Assembly: GCA_018063485.1 (NCBI GenBank)
Contig: JAGPBG010000077.1
Location: 1-8,661, forward strand
Direction: 5' to 3'
DNA length: 8,661 nt
From: Cypionkella sp.
GTDB taxonomy: Bacteria > Pseudomonadota > Alphaproteobacteria > Rhodobacterales > Rhodobacteraceae
Both the position numbers and the translations under genes were made by a program. Positions 5,249 through 8,661 of the stretch are shown here, one piece after another. Every line of letters begins with the position of its first letter. Positions within the stretch are counted from its first letter, which is position 1. The notes beneath the pieces were generated by a model, which was given only the letters and a program-made list of their open reading frames with translations, searched no databases and was not told the DNA's origin.

Positions 5249-6058
5249 ATGGCGCATATCATCGTTGTCGGTAACGAAAAGGGCGGATCGGGCAAATCGA
5301 CCACCTCGATGCATGTCGCAACCGCTCTGGCCCGGATGGGGCACCGTGTTGGCGCGCTTGACCTGGATCTGCGGCAAAAGAGCTTTGGTCGCTATATCGA
5401 GAACCGCCTCGCCTATCTCGCACGCACCGGGCTTGTGCTGCCGAGCCCGCATTATATTGATCTGCCGGAAGCAGACGCCGCCCTGCTGAACCCCGGCGAA
5501 AACCCCTATGATCAGCGGCTGTCGGCTGCGGTATCGGTGCTTGAACCAATTTCGGATTTCATCATCATCGACTGCCCCGGCAGCCACACGCGCCTTAGCC
5601 AGGTCGCCCATTCCCTCGCCGATACCCTGATCACCCCGCTGAACGACAGCTTTGTCGATTTCGACCTGCTGGCACGGGTTGATCCTGAAACCGGGCGAGT
5701 CAAAGGTCCGTCGATCTATTCGGAAATGGTCTGGGGGGCGAGGCAATTGCGCGCACAGGCCGGGTTGCGGCCCATCGACTGGATCGTTCTGCGCAACCGC
5801 TTGGGCGCACAACAGATGCACAACAAGAAGAAAGTCGGCTCGGCACTTGAAGAGTTGTCAAAACGTATTGGTTTCCGGGTTGCGCCAGGCTTCTCGGAAC
5901 GCGTGATCTTTCGCGAATTGTTCCCGCGCGGCCTGACGCTGCTGGACCTGAAGGACACCGGTGTTGATCAGTTGAACCTGTCAAACATCGCTGCCAGACA
6001 AGAAGTCCGCGACCTGATCACGGCCCTGCGGCTTCCTAATGTGACGCCAAACTTCTGA
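5249..6058 (+). CDS. mipZ: MipZ, ParA/MinD-type ATPase positioning the division site
   Basis: MipZ is a deviant-Walker P-loop ATPase. In Caulobacter its ATP-bound dimers form a gradient from ParB at the poles and inhibit FtsZ polymerisation, so the ring forms at mid-cell. The 269-residue product has the deviant Walker A GNEKGGSGKST (residues 8-18) with signature Lys11. LDLDLRQ at 37-43 contains Asp40, equivalent to Caulobacter Asp42 needed for hydrolysis. Walker B is DFIIIDCPG (103-111). Further MipZ-specific blocks are LNDSFVDFDLL (131-141), IDWIVLRNRL (176-185) and VIFRELFPRGLTLLDL (219-234). ATG 5249 has AGGGA six bases upstream; the TTG at 5234 lies before that site. The gene follows the rpmE terminator closely, so it depends on read-through or a weak promoter in the gap. 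Neither parB nor ftsZ is in the window. Confidence 0.93.
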   Translation: MAHIIVVGNEKGGSGKSTTSMHVATALARMGHRVGALDLDLRQKSFGRYIENRLAYLARTGLVLPSPHYIDLPEADAALLNPGENPYDQRLSAAVSVLEPISDFIIIDCPGSHTRLSQVAHSLADTLITPLNDSFVDFDLLARVDPETGRVKGPSIYSEMVWGARQLRAQAGLRPIDWIVLRNRLGAQQMHNKKKVGSALEELSKRIGFRVAPGFSERVIFRELFPRGLTLLDLKDTGVDQLNLSNIAARQEVRDLITALRLPNVTPNF

Positions 6059-6188
6059 AGATATTCCCGCGGCTCGCCCGGCGCTCTTCCCGAGAGCGTG
6101 TGCGTTGCAGGCGCAGATCAAAGAAATCCGGCTCATTCTTGGCGGCAAACAAGCCCAACTTGGCAAACAGGGTGAAGGGAAAAGACAT
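6036..6188 (-). CDS. Probable small protein of 50 residues, unknown function
   Basis: The best support is a perfect AGGAGG on the - strand, five bases before the ATG at 6188. About two thirds of third codon positions are G or C, and codons such as GCC, CGC and CTG recur, as in the neighbouring genes. The product starts with a short hydrophobic, Phe-rich stretch (MSFPFTLFAKLGLFAAK), then turns strongly basic (RTRSREERRASR). It is too short for a clear membrane helix plus domain. No family is recognised. Its 3' end overlaps the 3' end of mipZ by 23 bases in convergent orientation. A candidate operator (6243-6263) lies about 55 bases upstream. It could still be a chance frame behind a chance ribosome-binding site. 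Confidence 0.45.
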   Translation of the reverse strand: MSFPFTLFAKLGLFAAKNEPDFFDLRLQRTRSREERRASRGNIFRSLASH

Positions 6189-6242
6189 GGTAGCCTCCTG
6201 TTGGCGTTCTGATGCCACCATTGCCCTCAACCTTGGCACGAA

Positions 6243-6263
6243 AATGACCGGGGCAAGGTCATT
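6243..6263. promoter_or_regulatory. Inverted repeat AATGACC-N7-GGTCATT, candidate operator
   Basis: Two perfect 7-base arms (6243-6249 and 6257-6263) are separated by GGGGCAA. The repeat is 97 bases before matB and about 55 bases before the small - strand gene, so it could control either. As RNA it could also form a 7-bp hairpin, but there is no proper T run on either strand. On the - strand it overlaps a poor promoter-like pair (TTGGAA, 17 bases, TTTTCG). No convincing sigma70 promoter for matB is seen between 6264 and 6345. Confidence 0.45.
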
Positions 6264-6359
6264 CCAAGCCTATCGCGCCCTTGTCGCGCCATAATTTTCA
6301 CGCCCTTGAGCCTGGATCACCCACATGACACAACACTAAAAGATACTGTGGAGCCTTAG

Positions 6360-7880
6360 ATGCCCAATCCTCTTTATGATGCGCTGTTTGCGCCACTGAT
6401 CACCCGTGACAGCATCTTGTTGCAACTTGGCGACGGCAGATCCCTGACCGGTCGCGATTTTGCCCAAATGGTGGCGCGCATCGCTTATGCTTTTCAGTCG
6501 GTTGGCGTGAAAAAGGGGGACCGTGTTGCAGTTCAATGCGCCAAATCGCCCGAGACTTTGGCAACCTACGCCGCATCCCTGGCACTGGGCGCGATCTTCC
6601 TGCCGCTCAATCCGGCCTACATGCCCGATGAGATCGACTATTTTCTTGGCGACGCCACCCCAGTGCTTTTCCTGTGTGACCCGGCCAAGTCTGCGGCACT
6701 TGCACCCCTTGCTGCAAAACATGGCGCAACCCTGCTTACGCTTGGGCCCAATGGTGAGGGCAGCCTGACAGACGCCACGCGCAGCCAACCTGCCATTCTG
6801 ACGCCCACCGATTGCACGCCAGACGATCTGGCCGCGATCCTTTACACCTCCGGCACCACTGGCCGATCCAAAGGCGCAATGCTCAGCCATGATAATCTTT
6901 TGTCAAACGCGCAAACCCTTGCCGGGCTATGGCGCTTTACCAAAGATGACACGCTGCTTCATGCGCTGCCGATCTTTCACACCCACGGGCTTTTTGTGGC
7001 AACCAATACGGTACTTTTGAAGCAGGCAAGCATGATCTTCTTGTCTGGTTTTGACGCAAGCGAAACCCTGCGCCACCTGCCCAGCGCGACCACCATGATG
7101 GGCGTTCCAACATTCTATACGCGCCTGCTGGATCTTCCCGCCTTCGACCGCGACGCGACGGCTCATATGCGGCTGTTCATCTCGGGCTCGGCACCGCTCC
7201 TGGCTGAAACCTATAGGGCCTTTGAGGCCCGCACTGGCCAAAGGATTTTGGAACGCTACGGCATGACCGAAACAAACATGAACACCTCAAACCCCTATGA
7301 AGGGGACCGCCGTGCCGGAACCGTTGGCCTGCCGCTGCCTGGGGTTGAGGTTCGGCTGATGTCTGGCGATACCCTTGCCCCGGACGGTGACGTTGGAATG
7401 TTCGAAGTGCGCGGCCCCAATGTCTTTCAGGGCTATTGGCAAATGCCTGAAAAAACCGCCGAAGACTTGCGGCCGGATGGATGGTTCAGAACTGGCGATC
7501 TCGCAACTTGTGATGCCGATGGCTATTATTCCATCGTGGGCCGGGCAAAAGACCTGATCATTACCGGCGGCTATAATGTCTATCCCAAGGAAGTTGAGCT
7601 TTTGCTAGATGACGCCCCCGGCGTCTTGGAATCTGCGGTCATTGGCCTGCCGCATCCTGATTTCGGCGAAGCGGTCTTTGCCGTGCTGGTCGCTCGAAAA
7701 GGCGAAACCCTAACGCCCGAGGGCGCACTTGCCACCTTGCAGGATCGGATTGCGAGATTCAAACAGCCAAAGGCAGCCGTTATCGTGCCGGAACTGCCGC
7801 GCAACACGATGGGCAAAGTTCAAAAGAACTTGTTGCGACAAATCCATGCGGATTGGTTCGATAAAACCAAATTGCGCTAA
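6360..7880 (+). CDS. matB: Malonyl-CoA synthetase (MatB), ANL superfamily
   Basis: MatB joins malonate to coenzyme A through a malonyl-AMP intermediate, letting the cell use or detoxify malonate or supply malonyl-CoA. The 506-residue protein covers the whole family length and resembles Rhodopseudomonas palustris MatB along its length. Motifs: P-loop YTSGTTGRSKG (162-172); ALPIFHTHG (202-210); HMRLFISGSAPLL (269-281), which carries the Arg expected to hold the second carboxylate of malonate (Arg271); YGMTETNMNTSNPY (300-313); TGD (378-380); hinge GRAKDLIITGGYNVYPKE (394-411); and NTMGKVQK (482-489) with catalytic Lys486, a site known to be acetylated in related synthetases. GGAG at 6350-6353 lies six bases before ATG. 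No malonyl-CoA decarboxylase (matA) or malonate transporter gene is adjacent in the window. A methylmalonate- or other dicarboxylate-activating activity is possible, but a general fatty acyl-CoA ligase is less likely. Confidence 0.92.
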   Translation: MPNPLYDALFAPLITRDSILLQLGDGRSLTGRDFAQMVARIAYAFQSVGVKKGDRVAVQCAKSPETLATYAASLALGAIFLPLNPAYMPDEIDYFLGDATPVLFLCDPAKSAALAPLAAKHGATLLTLGPNGEGSLTDATRSQPAILTPTDCTPDDLAAILYTSGTTGRSKGAMLSHDNLLSNAQTLAGLWRFTKDDTLLHALPIFHTHGLFVATNTVLLKQASMIFLSGFDASETLRHLPSATTMMGVPTFYTRLLDLPAFDRDATAHMRLFISGSAPLLAETYRAFEARTGQRILERYGMTETNMNTSNPYEGDRRAGTVGLPLPGVEVRLMSGDTLAPDGDVGMFEVRGPNVFQGYWQMPEKTAEDLRPDGWFRTGDLATCDADGYYSIVGRAKDLIITGGYNVYPKEVELLLDDAPGVLESAVIGLPHPDFGEAVFAVLVARKGETLTPEGALATLQDRIARFKQPKAAVIVPELPRNTMGKVQKNLLRQIHADWFDKTKLR

Positions 7881-7931
7881 AGCGCATTGCGTTCGATCAG
7901 ATACCTGTATTCACCTCGCAACCCGAGGCAA

Positions 7932-8661
7932 TCAAACGTGTTGTGCGCCGTTCACTTCGATCTCGGTGCCTGAAATATAGCTCGATTGGTCCGAGCACAG
8001 GAACCAGATCACATCAGCCACCTCTTTGGGCTGGCCCAGCCGGCGCAATGGAAGTTGGGCCACGATCTTGTCGGTGCCCGGAGAAAGAATGGCCGTTTCA
8101 ACTTCTCCCGGCGCAATCGCATTCACCCGAACCCCCAAAGGTCCGAAATCATGCGCCATTTCTCGGGTCAAAGCCGCAAGCGCCGCCTTTGACGTGGCAT
8201 AGGCTGCCCCGGCAAAAGGATGCACCCGGACCCCGGCAATCGAAGTCACGTTAACAATCGCACCCTTCGCCTTTGCCAGTTCTGCCTGCAAACCGCGCGC
8301 CAGAATGACCGATGCAAAGAAATTCACATGAAACACCTGACCCCAAGTGCGCAAATCCGTCTCCAGAGTATTCAACCGCTTTCCGCCCTCGCCCTTGGGC
8401 GAGATCCCGGCGTTGTTAACCAGCGCATGCAATTGTCCATTGATCTTGCTCTTGATCGTTTCGATGGCTTCAATGGTCTTGTTTGGGTCGGCCAGATCAA
8501 TCTGGATATGGTTGTCCTCGCCTCCCGGCCATGGGCAACGTGGGTCAAACGGCTGACGCGAACAGGTTAAGACGCGCCAGCCTTCTGCCGAAAAGCGTTT
8601 CACCGTGGCATGACCGATCCCTCGGCTCGCCCCGGTGAGGACAAGCGTTTTCTGTTCGGCT
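7932..8661 (-). CDS. Short-chain dehydrogenase/reductase (SDR), 5' end outside window
   Basis: A Rossmann-fold NAD(P)-dependent oxidoreductase of the classical SDR type, FabG-like. The frame is open to the right edge, so the start codon lies just beyond base 8661; 242 residues are visible. The cofactor motif TGASRGIG is at visible residues 9-16. The catalytic set is complete: NNAG at 82-85, Asn113 (in FHVNFF), Ser140 (in NVTSIAG), and Tyr154 with Lys158 (YATSK). The C-terminus, SGTEIEVNGAQHV, resembles the FabG-like end. An internal GTG at 8601-8603 would remove the cofactor motif and is rejected as a start. The substrate is unknown: 3-oxoacyl-ACP reductase or another ketone or alcohol enzyme are both possible. 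It converges with matB, with 51 bases between stops and only weak hairpins there (7873-7886 and 7914-7928). Confidence 0.9.
   Translation of the reverse strand, partial: AEQKTLVLTGASRGIGHATVKRFSAEGWRVLTCSRQPFDPRCPWPGGEDNHIQIDLADPNKTIEAIETIKSKINGQLHALVNNAGISPKGEGGKRLNTLETDLRTWGQVFHVNFFASVILARGLQAELAKAKGAIVNVTSIAGVRVHPFAGAAYATSKAALAALTREMAHDFGPLGVRVNAIAPGEVETAILSPGTDKIVAQLPLRRLGQPKEVADVIWFLCSDQSSYISGTEIEVNGAQHV

Noticed and set aside
6082..6098. CGCTCT-TCCCG-AGAGCG hairpin as a mipZ terminator
   Set aside because: No T run follows on either strand and it lies inside the probable small - strand gene.
7873..7928. Hairpins between matB and the SDR gene as a bidirectional terminator
   Set aside because: Both stems are only 5 bp and neither is followed by a T run.
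1..8661. CRISPR array, tRNA or rRNA genes, insertion sequence ends, toxin-antitoxin or defence genes
   Set aside because: I read both strands and found no repeat-spacer pattern, tRNA-like cloverleaf, transposase motif or related gene; the region is core genome.

Overview
The window looks like a chromosomal housekeeping region of an alphaproteobacterium, most likely a Rhodobacterales (Roseobacter-group) species. The evidence is the G+C-rich coding style, the ffh / chorismate mutase / rpsP / rimM / trmD order, an N-terminally extended TrmD, a cysteine-free L31, and a MipZ ATPase, which is the alphaproteobacterial regulator of FtsZ placement. I see no insertion sequence, phage gene, CRISPR array, tRNA or rRNA.

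Bases 1-3685 (+ strand) form a translation and maturation operon. It starts with the 3' part of ffh (SRP GTPase, M domain). A monofunctional AroQ chorismate mutase follows, joined by a 4-base ATGA overlap. Next come rpsP (S16), a hairpin terminator or attenuator, rimM (16S/30S maturation), a 297-residue protein of unknown function with four predicted membrane segments, and trmD (tRNA m1G37 methyltransferase). The last two lie only 9 bases apart and trmD has no visible Shine-Dalgarno, so translational coupling is likely. trmD meets a convergent GNAT acetyltransferase gene; their stop codons overlap.

Bases 4183-4547 are a divergent regulatory region. It contains a 16-bp perfect palindrome just upstream of the GNAT gene. 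It also contains a good sigma70-type promoter facing rplS (TTGACC, 17-base spacer, TATACG), followed by a leader of about 215 bases with a strong compound hairpin. rplS (L19) and rpmE (L31) follow, closed by a textbook terminator at 5199-5225. mipZ begins only 24 bases after that terminator. In many bacteria rplS follows trmD in the same operon; here the opposite-strand GNAT gene separates them and rplS has its own promoter.

Bases 6059-6359 hold a probable 50-codon gene on the - strand with a perfect AGGAGG, and a 7-7-7 inverted repeat. matB (malonyl-CoA synthetase) follows on the + strand. Convergent to it is a short-chain dehydrogenase/reductase gene whose 5' end is cut off by the right edge.

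Most of the window is ordinary core genome. The parts worth a second look are the rplS leader, the two unassigned operator-like palindromes, the tiny - strand gene, the unknown membrane protein in the operon, and a few active-site variations. I found no convincing new multi-gene system.
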